From the NCBI GenBank assembly GCA_964035575.1, contig OZ037901.1, positions 558,001 to 622,000 on the forward strand: DNA of 64,000 bases, in the 5' to 3' direction. Position 1 is the stretch's first letter; each line of letters starts with the position of its first letter. A model generated the notes under the pieces. It was not told the DNA's origin and made no database searches. It worked only from the letters and a program-made list of their open reading frames with translations. This DNA comes from Rhynchopus sp. YZ270_cl-10 (lineage: Eukaryota; Euglenozoa; Diplonemea; Diplonemida; Diplonemidae). A program made the position numbers and the translations under genes. Below are positions 49,650-60,650 of this stretch, one piece after another.

Positions 49650-52600
49650 AAATAGTCAAACGTCTGAAGCTGCACTAAACAGAATATCAAACCAAAAAAA
49701 TGGAAAATGTCTTATTGCGAATTTTTGCAGTTTTAAAAAAAGCGGAAAAAAAAGTTGTGGCATCATGAAGTTTTTTGATACCGATTTTTTTCGAACGAAG
49801 TTTAAAAAACCCCCCAGAAAACAGCAAGTTATTATTTTAGTGTTTTTTTATTTTTTGTTTTTGTGAAGTACATTTCCGCATTTCCCCAGTCGTACCAGTG
49901 TCCTTGAGTCCTGTTCGATATATCAGATTACCTTTGTTTTCCTTTTGTTCTTTTATAAGAACTACCATATTTTTTTGACAACGTGAAACTTTCTGTCTCT
50001 CTCTCTCTCTCCTGCCATGTTGTATGAATGAAGCACACTGCAAAATTCTTAACTTAGCGGTCAATTAATAGGAGCGAAAAATTACCCCCTTTTAAAAAAA
50101 ATCACCTTTTTATTTGTCACTGAAAACCTAGCCCAGTGGCAGCAATATTCAGCCGTTTTTTTTTTTGTTTTTTTTACTTTATTTTTCGTTTATTTCTCTG
50201 AAAATTTGTCGAAAGGCAAAATTATTCAGTAACATTTTTTTATTTTGTACAGCACATTTAAAATTAGGGGTAAATCACGTCAACGCAACATTAAAAAAAA
50301 ACATTTGGTTAGGAAACGAGGTCAAAATCTGGTATTTTTTTTTTTTAAACCCCCCTCCTCCCCCGCTTATCACCCCTCCCTTTACCACGAATGAGTCTGG
50401 TGCTTTTTTTTATCCTCCCCTCTCACTTTTACTTTCCTGGTCTCCAATTGCCTGCCATTTTTTTTTTCTTTTTTTCACTTGCATTCATTGTTGCTTTCCT
50501 TTTTCCTATAAAAGGAAGGATAAAAACTGGGGTTGATCACATTGTGGGTTTATTATGCAATGTTTTCTTCTGTTTCAGAGAGACATTTTCAGACCCTTTT
50601 TCTCTCCCCAAACAAAAAAAACCTGAAAAAGTGTTGGGCGTCCGTTCTAACCTGCTGATAACACAATACAAAAACCATGTTCTCTTTAAAAAAAAACCAA
50701 CAAAAACCTTGCCTTTTACCCCCCCTTTTTCGTTCTCCCCCTCTGAAAGCCCAGCTCGTTCAAACACCCTCGTTCTCTTCCCCCCCATTAAAACAAAAAA
50801 TATTACCCCTTTTTTACCTTTTCTTTCTCAAAAAAAAAGAAAGACATTCCTTCCCGAATAATAATATCTCAAGGGGGGAATTTTTTTTGCCATTTTTGTG
50901 TATTTTTTTTAAGATGACTAAGCACTAGGTTCATCTTATAATTTTTCTTTTTTGGAGGGGGAGGGAATACCTAATAAGCAATTACTACAGTAAAGTAAAT
51001 GACTCGATTTGTGTTTTTTACTTTTTTGTAGTTTCACCGTTGCAAACCAATGGTCAAACCACATAGTACAACCTCAAAGCAAATCATGTACTTCACCATA
51101 GTAATGGCTTAGGTTGATCTTCCCATTCCTTTTTCTTTTATGTCACTCACCACCACGGATATTTTCTTTTTACCCCTTTAGAATATTTTCTTTGCCAGAG
51201 GTGACTAAGCAACGTTCCGCTTAGGTTCATCTTTACAAAAAACCCCCTTTTTTTTTGTATTGACGTCTAAAAGCGACAAACGATTAAAAAATACAGTTTC
51301 TTTCTTTCAACAATACCTAAAAAAATGCCAATTTATTTTGTGGGCTTTTCCTCTTTTTTTTATTTTCATTGTTTTTTAAACGTTGCGCACTTAATGCGTC
51401 CCTCAAAGAAGGTTCTTTAATTCGCGTTGAACAATCAATCCTTTTACCATCGGACCACTATACCCTACCCTTTTTATCAAGGGATTAAGGTTGTAGTTAC
51501 GAAGGTTACAAACACAAAAATCAGTATTTTTTATCTCAAAAAAAACAAACAACCATGGTGCCAATGACCTTGATCCCAAAAAAAAGCACCAAACGTGCTA
51601 CGAAATGGCGGAGGGAGGGTCAAAACAACACCAGTCCACCACGTTATTATTTTTTTCCTTCTCTTTTTCTCTTTTCCTCCCCGCAAAAAGAAATGTTCGT
51701 TCCTCCCCCATCATTTTACATTATTTTTTTTAAAGGTCAGACCAGAGAGTTTCCAATTTTTTTCTTTTTTTTTTTTTAAATCAATTCTCTCTGCCACGCT
51801 CTATAGAGGATGAGGTGTGTCGTCTGTAAGTATCCTAACCTTCTTCAGGAAGGTGATCACATTGTCTTGTACGAGAACCGAGTCTGTTTCTCTTTGAAGA
51901 AAATTTGGCGATTTCTGTCATACCTACGAAACAAAAAAAAGACAAAAAAACAAACGCTGTTTCTTACTTTTTTTTTTTTTGAAAAAAAAATATCTGGGAG
52001 TTACGTTCTTGACAGCTAGCAGAGAACGTTCCTTTTTTTTTCTTTTTTTGTTTGTACGATTTCCCCCCCCCAATGTAATCGTAATAGATATGACCCTCCC
52101 AACATATTTTTTTTCTTCTTTTCATTTTTTTTGATTTTATAATTTTTTAAAAAATTAGTACAATTCGCAAATAGCTGATATTCTATTACAAAAAATTTAA
52201 TTTAAAGAACGACAAAAAAAGGCTGTTTTAAAACTTGCGTCAACAGCATTAATGTTGTTGTTGTTTTATTTTTGTTTTTTTATTCAAAAAAACCCTTTAC
52301 TTTATTCCCCATTACCCTTTCCCCTTCCCCCTTTTTCTTGGCCTCCGTTAAATGGACTGCTTTATTGTATAAATACACCTTTTTTGAAACTGCTGCAGGT
52401 TTTTGTGGTGCGGGGGGTGTGTCTGCTACTTGTCAAAAAAGCGCGTCCTTTTTCCCTTTTATTTTATTTTTGTTGTTGTTATTGTTGTTTTTGTTCTCTA
52501 TTTTTGAGCTTTATTATTTTACTCCTAGGTGAGCATAATTTGACCGCCTCTGCAATTGGATACTCGTTTTAGTGTTGTAGTGTTGTTGCACAGCGAAGTC

Positions 52601-53412
52601 CATTTTGTTTTTTGTTATTTTTTAGAAAAACTCAAATGTGCCCAAGGGCGCATTCGCCTTTTTCATTGTGTATTTTTTTTGATATTTTTTTTATGAAGGA
52701 AAATAATATTGTTTTGCTCGGCTGCAATCCTTTTTATATTGTTTTTCATTTTTTTTTTTTTTTTAGTATATTTTAAACAGGTGTATGTTGCACGTATAGC
52801 ACGTACTCCCCCTCTCCCCCTTTAAAAATGGTACACAATGGAACACAAAAACCATCTATCGGGAGGGGACAACAAGAAAAAACACAAACAAAAAAAAAAA
52901 AAAAAAAAAAAAAAATTCAGCAACCGAAGCAAAACCAAGACCCTGCACAGAAGAACACCGAGAGTGCAAAAAAAAAAAAAACCAAAAAAAATAAAGTGTC
53001 TCCCTCTCCCTCTCCTACTCACTCTCCACGCATGGTTCTGACACCCCCGCAAACGCGTTTCCCACCGCACAAACTCGGCCTTCTTCTTGACCCCAAAAAA
53101 CCGGTTTTTGGGTTGAAATCCCGGATTTTGGATTTTTGGTGGTTTTCACACTTCCTATACTATCAATTTATTGATTATTCATTATGATGAAAATACTCCC
53201 TCTTTGCAAGCACAAGCCCCAACACCATTACGTCTCAGGAGAACGCGCTCACGCATACACACCACTCCTCTCCCACTGCTTTTTCGTCTTTTTACCCCTT
53301 TTTTTTCTTCTTCTTTGTAACAACTCCTTAGGGGGAGCTTTTTTTCTTTTGCTTTGCGTCTTTTCCGTTTCCCTATCCGGGTTGTTTTTTTTGTCTCTTA
53401 CGTACCACATAG
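49650..53412. other. Long T-rich spacer, no gene seen
   Basis: Homopolymer-rich. R1 hairpins lie at 50913-50950 (GATGACTAAGCACTAGGTTC) and 51200-51236 (GGTGACTAAGCAACGTTCCG, CTTAGGTTCATC). A possible degenerate SL-like sequence lies at 51281-51315. A (CT)n run lies at 50000. It ends in acceptor CCACATAG at 53412. Confidence 0.5.
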
Positions 53413-53425
53413 TACACTTCCAACA

Positions 53426-54667
53426 ATGTCGTTTGCAGACATGTTTACGATGGACGACAGCCGCCAGGTATTCTTTTCTCTCTTATTCTCTTCCCCTCTG
53501 TGATAATATTACACATCCCTCTGCCACTTTGTTTTATTACCTTAGCTGGGGGGGGATTCGATACCCCCCGCGGAGAATTGGTGCCTCTGTGTGCGATGCA
53601 TGGTGAGGCGTTTTGCACTTTCAACGTCTTCATGTTTTTATTAAAATCTTGTAGTAAGCTAACTATATTGGTGTGGCTGACGACCCCAAAATAGCAGAAG
53701 ATAGCACTTTATAGCACTTTTTCGCACCCCTTTCAGCCACACCATGTATCCCTTTTTAAAAATTATTTCCCTTTTTCTCTTTCAGGCGGAGATCAACGAC
53801 TTTATCAACGAAGTAAAGAGCGAGAACACACATACCGCTGACCACGTGTTTGATGTTGATGCGATTGAAGCCTTTGTGGGGCAGGTCTTGACGGACCATA
53901 AAAAGGCGAGCGGTCCTAAGCCTCCTGCTGGCTTGGGGATGGATGAGTTGTTTGCGTCTCCGTTTATGGACAGCGACAATGACAGCGATAGTGACAGTAC
54001 CAGTATCAGCTCTAGCACGCTCCCGTCGTCACCCCGTTCGTCTCTGCCACCACGTGGCAGCACTGACGGACAGACCCCACGCAGCAACCTCTCACGCACC
54101 CCGCGCAACAACCAACAGCGTGCTGGCTACCCCTCCCTCCCCCCGCTCCCCTTCTCCAACGGCGCGCAACTCCCGTATGGCGGGACGTCGCCCAATTCTG
54201 CGAGGAACTCTGCTAGAGGGAGTGTCTGCGATTCACGCCTTATGGGGAAGGTGAAGGTGTTCATCAGCATGCACGGATGCCCGCTGCTGAAGTCGATGCT
54301 GATGAGCTGCGACATGGACTTTGACCAGTTTATGCAAAAAATTGAGCAGAAACTATGCGAACCGGACCTGCGGGTGTACTACGAGGAGGATGGTGATAAG
54401 GTGGAGATTGACGATGATGACTCTGTGGCTCTGTTTTTCACACGTCGTCATGAGGGCCCGGACATCAAGTTGAAGCTTATTGCGTTCCCTGCCGAGATCG
54501 TCAACAGCCGCGTCGCCCGCGCATTCCAAACCGAAAGCGGTTCCATGACAAGCCGTTCCTTCGCCCCCACCTCCGCCAGAGGAGAACCCCGCACCAAAGG
54601 AAACTGGCAACGCACAATGGGCTCCCTCGACAGCTACCGTCCCTCACCAAGAGGAACCAGGTTTTGA
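53426..54667 (+). CDS. PB1-domain protein, two exons (53426-53467, 53786-54667)
   Basis: 307 residues. Exon 1 (MSFADMFTMDDSRQ) starts 14 bases after the acceptor CCACATAG and ends in CCGCCAG before GTATTC. The phase-0 intron 53468-53785 ends CTCTTTCAG. Exon 2 continues AEINDFINEVKSENTH. Residues ~70-160 are Ser/Pro/Asn-rich and disordered. Residues ~168-246 form a PB1-type beta-grasp: KVKVFISMHGCPLL, then YYEEDGDKVEIDDDDSVALF, which carries the acidic OPCA motif (type I face). PB1 domains pair with one another to build signalling scaffolds. No kinase or other domain is attached, so the partner is unknown. The tail is Arg/Ser/Gly-rich. The second exon alone has no good start, which supports the splicing model. 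Confidence 0.8.
53468..53785 (+). other. cis-intron of the PB1 protein gene, with R2 repeat inside
   Basis: 318 bases, GTATTC to TTTCAG. It carries an R2 copy at 53544-53628. Confidence 0.75.
53544..53628 (+). repeat. Short interspersed repeat R2 inside an intron
   Basis: GCTGGGGGGGGATTCGATAC then CCCCCGCGG, later GTGCGATGCATGGTGAGGCG and TTTTGCACTTTCAAC. It is the best-preserved R2 copy together with 6500-6588. Confidence 0.7.
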
Positions 54668-55188
54668 GAGCGGCTTTTTTTGATAAATGTGATGAAAAAA
54701 AATGGGGGAATTTCTGAATTCAACTCCTATGTGTATACAAAGGGGGAGGGGGGCCTAAGTTTTTTTGAATGCGAAAAAAAAGAAAATGGGGAAAAAAAAA
54801 CAAGAATTTGCGAAAGAACAAAGCATACTTCACTACAACCAGGGAGTTGCCATATATTTTTTTATATATTTTTATCAAATATTTTTTTTCTTCTTCTTTT
54901 ATTCTGAACGAACCACATCTGTTGTCCAACAGTATGGAGGGGAAAATGCAAAAAAAAGGTAACCCAATAGGAATGGTTTGCACTGATGGCAACTACACGA
55001 TTCCAACAATTTTTTCAAAAAAAAAAAAAAAACAATCGAACACAGTACAGCCAAGTTTTCAAAATAAATGAATTTGAAATTCTCTAGCCGTCAGGGCATA
55101 TTTAAACCCCGCCTTCGGGGGGCGGCTCTGTGTTCAGAACCCTATCTCTCTCTCTTAAACAAGTTGTTGTCGAGACAACACAAAAAAT

Positions 55189-55318
55189 TGACCGTGGAGA
55201 TTGCACAAACTGTGGCAACACAACCCCGAGGCAACTACACTACTCCAAACAATTTATCAAAAAAAAAAATAGTGGAGCACACTCTAGGGTGGCTACACTA
55301 ATACAACCAAGTTTTCAA
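55189..55318 (+). repeat. R4 + R5 composite repeat (compact)
   Basis: R4 at 55189-55262 and R5 at 55270-55318 are joined by an A run. R5 is near consensus (AGTGGAGCACACTCTAGGGT, GGCTACACTAATACAACC). A partial R4-like piece lies just upstream (54976-55013). Confidence 0.8.
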
Positions 55319-55895
55319 CAAAAAAAAGAAACAAAAAAAAAAAACTCCCTCCAGTTTCTCGCCGTGGAGAATGGCGTACTGGGGAGGCATCAGAAAGAGA
55401 ATTACTTTGGTAAAACCCTTCAAGTTCATTTCAATAAGAGTGGTTTGGACACAGCAAAGTCAAACAGTGTGTGTGTGTGTGTGTGTGTGCCTATCAGCCA
55501 CACAACGAAACCCAATGAAATGCGATTAGTCTTTTCGCTGTTACGTTCCCTTCTTTATTTTTTGGAAACGGTGGCAATAATAATTAGCACCCATTCCCTA
55601 TAAGGATACCAGACAGCATGGAAAAAAAAAAAAAAACGCCTGATTTTGAAGTCAATTTGTAGGATTCATCTTAAACCAGGTAAGGGGTTTGTCAACCTTT
55701 GTGGAAAGAACCAACTCCCTCATCGCCATACAAGGCAATGTGTCATGAGGCAACTAAAGCAAAAAAAAAAAGAAGGAAATTTGCGAGATACTTTTTTCCC
55801 CCTGTTTTTTTTTTCTTTGTACTTTCTCTTTTTTTTGATTTGAAGGGGGTACAATGAAACTAATGTTTTTTTCTTGATTTTGTTTTTTTTTTTTT

Positions 55896-55962
55896 GTGTT
55901 TTCATTTGGGGCTGGCATCGTAGGGTCAGTCAGGAGGGTGTGCCTGCATCAATACCTACCGT
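55896..55962 (+). repeat. Short interspersed repeat R3
   Basis: TTTCATTTGGGGCTGGCATC, then GGGTCAGTCAGGAGG and TGCCTGCATCAATACC. Confidence 0.65.
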
Positions 55963-56421
55963 AAATGAAGTATACATGGACCGTAAAATATTTTTTTTTT
56001 TGGAGAGGGGGTGTGGGTATGCTTTGGTCGCCCATTTCCCTTTCTCCCTCTCTTGCCCCCCTCATCCCACCCCCCGAGCAAACCCAGAAGTGAGCATTTG
56101 CTGAAAGCCCTTTTTGTTACGGTAATTTTTTTTTTTCTGTTACAAAATTTGTCGAATGGTAAAAAAAAAAAGGTTGATTCCAATGAAACGAAAAAGAACA
56201 AAAAAGCCACTACCCGGTGGTGACTGCCCAATTTTAGATCAGAGGCCTGGCTTTATTTTTTTATTTTTTTTGAAATGATTTTTTTTTATGTCTTCTGACT
56301 GTCTGCCCAGCACGCGCTTCTAACCTGAGAAGCTAAACCCAAACAGATTACCAAAAAAAAAAAAAGAAAACAGTGTCCCTACAAGAGTGAGACGACTCAG
56401 TAGAGACCACTAGAAAAAAAA

Positions 56422-56583
56422 AGTGGAGATTGCACTATGGCAACACAACCCCGAGGCAACTACACTACTCCAAACAATTTATGAAAAAAATAAAAAAACG
56501 CTCATCTGCGGTGACGTAAAAATGTTTAGTATAGTTGAGCACACTCTAGGGTGGCTACACTGATACTACAACCAAGTTTTCAA
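56422..56583 (+). repeat. R4 + R5 composite repeat
   Basis: R4 at 56422-56486 and R5 at 56529-56583 (GTTGAGCACACTCTAGGGTG, GCTACACTGATAC), with ~40 bases between. Confidence 0.75.
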
Positions 56584-56905
56584 ACAACAGTTAGCAAAAG
56601 GGTACATTTTTTTTTGCACCCTCTTTGCATTCTTTTTTTGTTTCGTAAAGAAAAAGAATGTATATGAAGTAATAAACAACACCAGTTCTTTTAACCTCCC
56701 CCCAACCCCTACCACGTTCACCTCTCTTCCCCCAGAAGTCTCTCTCTCTCTCTCTCTCTCCCCCACACCCCCGACCTTGCCGCTAACATATGTCTCACGT
56801 CTTGATAAAGTTTTCTATCTTTTTTTTTTTAAAGGAAATGTGGAGAAAAGTGTGCAAAAGATGACACGTTCCCAATATTATTTTTGTCGTGCCAAGTTCT
56901 TCTAA

Positions 56906-56938
56906 GATGAGAGAGGCTTAGGTTCATCTTATAAGATG
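56906..56938 (+). repeat. Hairpin-type repeat R1 (short)
   Basis: GATGAGAGAGGCTTAGGTTC then ATCTTATAAG. The left stem is shortened. Confidence 0.5.
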
Positions 56939-58459
56939 CTGTTTTTCTCTTCTCTCTGCAAAGAAGAACAAAAAAAAATACGCAAAATGCAAACCAGTAA
57001 TTTTTTTTTAAAAAGGGTGTTTTCTTTTGAGGACAATCGAGGATAACGTCACTAATGGAATCAAAATGTACACCAGAAAAAGGAAAAAAAATGTGACCTT
57101 GCCTAGGTGATAGCCTAGTGCATAAGAGTGGTCATGTTGCCCCACATACCCATTTCCTCTCTCTTACTGTTATTGATATTAAAACACAACACAACTAACA
57201 TTTTTTGCGAAATTACTCGCATTTCACTTATTCACTGTTTATGATGTAAACAAACAGAACATCTCTCACTTAAGGAGGATAAGCTGGGCTTAGGCTGGTC
57301 GTTACCAACCTTTTCACTCATTGTTTGTTCCCGCCTGTATTAGCGTTTATTTTTTTCTCAATCCATATTAAAAAAAAACATTTTGTGTTGTTTTGATCCC
57401 GGATAACATATCCAGGAGTAGTTCTGTTTATATTTCTTCGTTGTTTTGCATTAAAAATAACGTTTCATTTTTTGTTCTGTTATTTTTTTGTTTTTCTTCA
57501 AGGGCAACTGTTATGCACAGAACCCCCATCTACAAAAAAACACTACCATTTATTATTTCTTAAAATTGTACCATGAAAACCTCCTCCTCATTAAGCAATA
57601 ACCGGAACCTATTAAAGGTATAACGGGGCGATGGGGCGGGAAATTCGGGTGTCAAAAAAAAAAATTTGGTGGATTTTTCTACCCTTTCTTGCCATATATT
57701 TTTGAGATATTTTTGAGACAGACCCTGGTTACCCAAAGAGGTTGGGTAAGGGGATCGATCCAAAAACACTCCATGATACGAACCTTTTTCACATTACCAT
57801 GTGTGGGCAGCTCCTTGCGCTTGACCCGGTTCTTTCATCATGTTTTTTTGACATATTTTAAGCCACATTTTGTTATTCTTGCTCAGGGAACTAACAAGGG
57901 GACACTTAATCTGACTCGCCTAATATGAGAGCCCCTGCTTGGGGGGCCTCGTGGTGATAACAAAACTGTTTCCTTTGTATTCGCAAAATAAAAAAAAAGT
58001 ACAACAACCGACAATGATTTCCACTTAATTCGATGATTTTTGTTTTATTTTTTGCTTTTCCCCCGACAAAAAGTAAGGGTTATTAACGAACTGCACTGCT
58101 TTGTGACCGCATGCAAAATAAAGGTCCGAGGTGGCTTCTTTTGTAGTTTTTTTTTTTTTGCCTTTTTTTAAATTTCTGAACTGATACTTGAAAGAGATGT
58201 GCTATATGGGTAGGAAAAGTAACTTCTTACCCCGGCTATCCCCCTCTGGTTTGCATCGTATTTTGTTTAGACATGTGTATGTAATGCACGAGGTTCTAGT
58301 CCTCTGTGGACTCTTTTAAAGAAGAGTTTTATTTCAAGACAGTTTCATGCTTGAAATATGAGGAGCCGTGTACGGTGCCGTGTGTTATCAGCTAACTCCT
58401 TGCAAAAAAAAAAAAAAAACACTCAGTCACTACAGACCGTGCACGCACTCCAGGAAAAA

Positions 58460-58624
58460 AGTAATGGAGCTCATGGTGTCTGCACCAATACGACCAAATT
58501 TTCAACAAAAAAAAAAAAATAGAGACAAAAGGCGGAGATGGAAAACAGAAAAAAACAGTGTAGATTGCACAAACTGTGGCAACACAACCGAGGCAACTAC
58601 ACTACTCCAAACAATTTATCAAAA
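58460..58624 (+). repeat. R5 followed by R4
   Basis: R5 at 58460-58505 (GTAATGGAGCTCATGGTGTC, TGCACCAATACG), then R4 at 58556-58624. This is the reverse of the usual order, so the two parts are separable. An R1 right half follows at 58709 (ACGAGAGGCTTAGGTTGCAT). Confidence 0.7.
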
Positions 58625-59210
58625 AAATAGAGAGACAAAACCCCTACCCATACCCACCCTTAATACCCCCTACCCCCTTCAACTTCCATAAACAAAAGAG
58701 ACAAAGCAAACGAGAGGCTTAGGTTGCATCTTTTCGAAATTCAAAAAAAAACTTTCTTTTTTTTTTGTTCGAAGTCCTCTTTTCATGTTAAAAAAAATTT
58801 TTATTGAGCATTTTGAAAGAACCAAAAATAAGGGAGATAATGTGAAGCTTTTTTCTTAGTGTGGTAACTACACTTACTTGATTTCGTTGCTGTTTCACAT
58901 TTTTTTCTTCAAAAAAACCAAACAATCCTATCATGCCCCTTCATGGTCTCCCCGTTAAGTCGGGAGCAAATCAGGCCCCAATAGTGTACCCTTAGTTGTT
59001 GTTTTTTTAACGATAGTATACAAGTGTAGGCAGGCAGGTTTAGTGCTGGACACATTTTGTTAAATAAAACATTGGAATAACGTTGGGTTCCGCCTCTGAA
59101 CCTACCCACACGGTGCTGTTCTCGTGAGTGGCAAAAAGCGAAAGTGAGGGCTGCTAGTGGGGTGTGGCTCAACTGCGCTTATTCCAAGAATTTAGCAAGA
59201 AAAAAAAGAT

Positions 59211-59250
59211 CAGTGTGGACTGCATGGCAGCTACACTACTCCAACAATTT
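59211..59250 (+). repeat. Partial R4 repeat
   Basis: CAGTGTGGACTGCATGGCAG then CTACACTACTCCAACAATT. The middle of R4 is missing. Confidence 0.55.
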
Positions 59251-59394
59251 TTTTTAAAAAAACTGCTAAGTAAAAGCACGTTTCTCTCCCCCCTCCTCCC
59301 CCATCCCTTCAACTCACCTTGGCTCAGTAAGGACTGTACACCAAATAGGGCAACGCTCACAAACCCCTCTCCCCCCTCCTCACCTTTTCCCGCA

Positions 59395-59444
59395 GGTGAC
59401 TAAGACTGTAGGGCTTAGGTTCATCTTTGCGAACTTTTCTTTTT
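59395..59444 (+). repeat. Hairpin-type repeat R1
   Basis: GGTGACTAAGACTGTAGGGC then TTAGGTTCATCTTTGCGAAC and TTTTCTTTT. It follows CCCGCAG, which could be an acceptor. Confidence 0.6.
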
Positions 59445-59783
59445 TTTCAAAAAAAAAGTGTAACAACAAAATGGGGTCCAGAAATTTTCTGTGAACAATG
59501 GGGATGCGGGATTTTTTTTTTAGATAGCCCCTGTTTTTGGGGGAGAACTAAGGAAAATATGAACAAAAAAACTTGACGATGTTGCTACTGTACCGAAAGG
59601 AAAATGCATTTTTTTTAGAGAGAAAGCGGGGTGAATTGTAATATTTTACGGTGTGTTGGTTACCCTTGACACTCCCCCACAAGATGGAGGACCATGGTGT
59701 CAAAAGCCTTTTCTTCAAACCAATATATTTCGACTTTTAAAAAAGTGTCAAAACCCCACACAATCACGGTTCTTTTTCAGAGG

Positions 59784-60048
59784 GGTGTGCACAGGGAGAC
59801 ACCGTCATCTTTCAAAATTTCCTTCCACATCTTTTTTTCTCGGGTCTTGTTTTTTTTTTCTTTTTTTTTTATGAAACATTTCTTGTGCACGTATGCTTTT
59901 CCCAAGAAAATGCGCTGACTAAGTTACGTTCTGTAAGAGATGTACTGAGGCGAACAAAAAGGAGGGGCTCATTCATCTTTACCCCTTCTTTTGGTGAACA
60001 AATTGGTGACTACGCACCATCGTATGGGTTATCTTAATCTTTCTCTTT
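59784..60048 (+). repeat. Three hairpin-type repeats
   Basis: 59784-59820: GGTGTGCACAGGGAGACACC then GTCATCTTTCAAAA. 59938-59985: GATGTACTGAGG, a loop, GGGGCTCATTCATCTTTACC. 60005-60048: GGTGACTACGCACCATCGTA then TGGGTTATCTTAATC. Confidence 0.5.
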
Positions 60049-60162
60049 CGTTCCCTTTTCCCCGGGTGTTCTGCATACATGGTAGTTTGTCCGACTCTGC
60101 CATACTTTTTGAAAATGCCAAATTTTGACTGTTTTCCTGACTTTTTCTTTTCAGAAGAACTT

Positions 60163-60212
60163 CTGGTCACGCAACACTGTTCACAAGAAGGCTTTGTATT
60201 TCAACTTTCTTT
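60163..60212 (+). repeat. Short repeat R6
   Basis: AACACTGTTCACAAGAAGGC then TTTGTATTTCAAC. It lies 28 bases before an R3 copy. Confidence 0.5.
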
Positions 60213-60239
60213 CTTTACTGTAGGCCGCAGGGTACTTTT

Positions 60240-60307
60240 GTGCTTTTATCCGGGCTGGCATGGTACAGTGGGTCAGTCGGAGGTGCCTGCATCAACAACT
60301 ACAGTTT
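60240..60307 (+). repeat. Short interspersed repeat R3
   Basis: GTGCTTTTATCCGGGCTGGC, GTGGGTCAGTCGGAGG, TGCCTGCATCAACAAC, ending CTACAGTTTC. Confidence 0.7.
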
Positions 60308-60377
60308 CTTTTATTACCCTGACAACAAACTTGTAGAAGCCAGCGCAGCTGAAGCTGTGCGATAACGAATATGATAA

Positions 60378-60428
60378 GGTGACTAAGCACGAGAGGCTTA
60401 GGATCATCTTACAAACTTTTCTTTATTT
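60378..60428 (+). repeat. Hairpin-type repeat R1, near consensus
   Basis: GGTGACTAAGCACGAGAGGC then TTAGGATCATCTTACAAAC and TTTTCTTT. Confidence 0.7.
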
Positions 60429-60611
60429 CTGGTCTGACACTCTGTGTTTCCTCGTACGAGTGAACACGGTTGGTGCAGACATCAAGCCGACTGCCTCCCA
60501 TGTTTTGGAAAGGACATGGCATGGGGGTTTCTGCCTTCTTTTGACAGAAACGATTATCCTCTGAGATACTTCTTCTCATTATTTTTTTGCAAGCACGTCT
60601 GTTTTTTTTTA

Positions 60612-60650
60612 GGTGACTATGCACACAAGGCTTAGGTTCATCTGATGATT
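60612..60650 (+). repeat. Hairpin-type repeat R1
   Basis: GGTGACTATGCACACAAGGC then TTAGGTTCATCTGATG, directly after a TTTTTTTTTAG tract. Confidence 0.6.
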
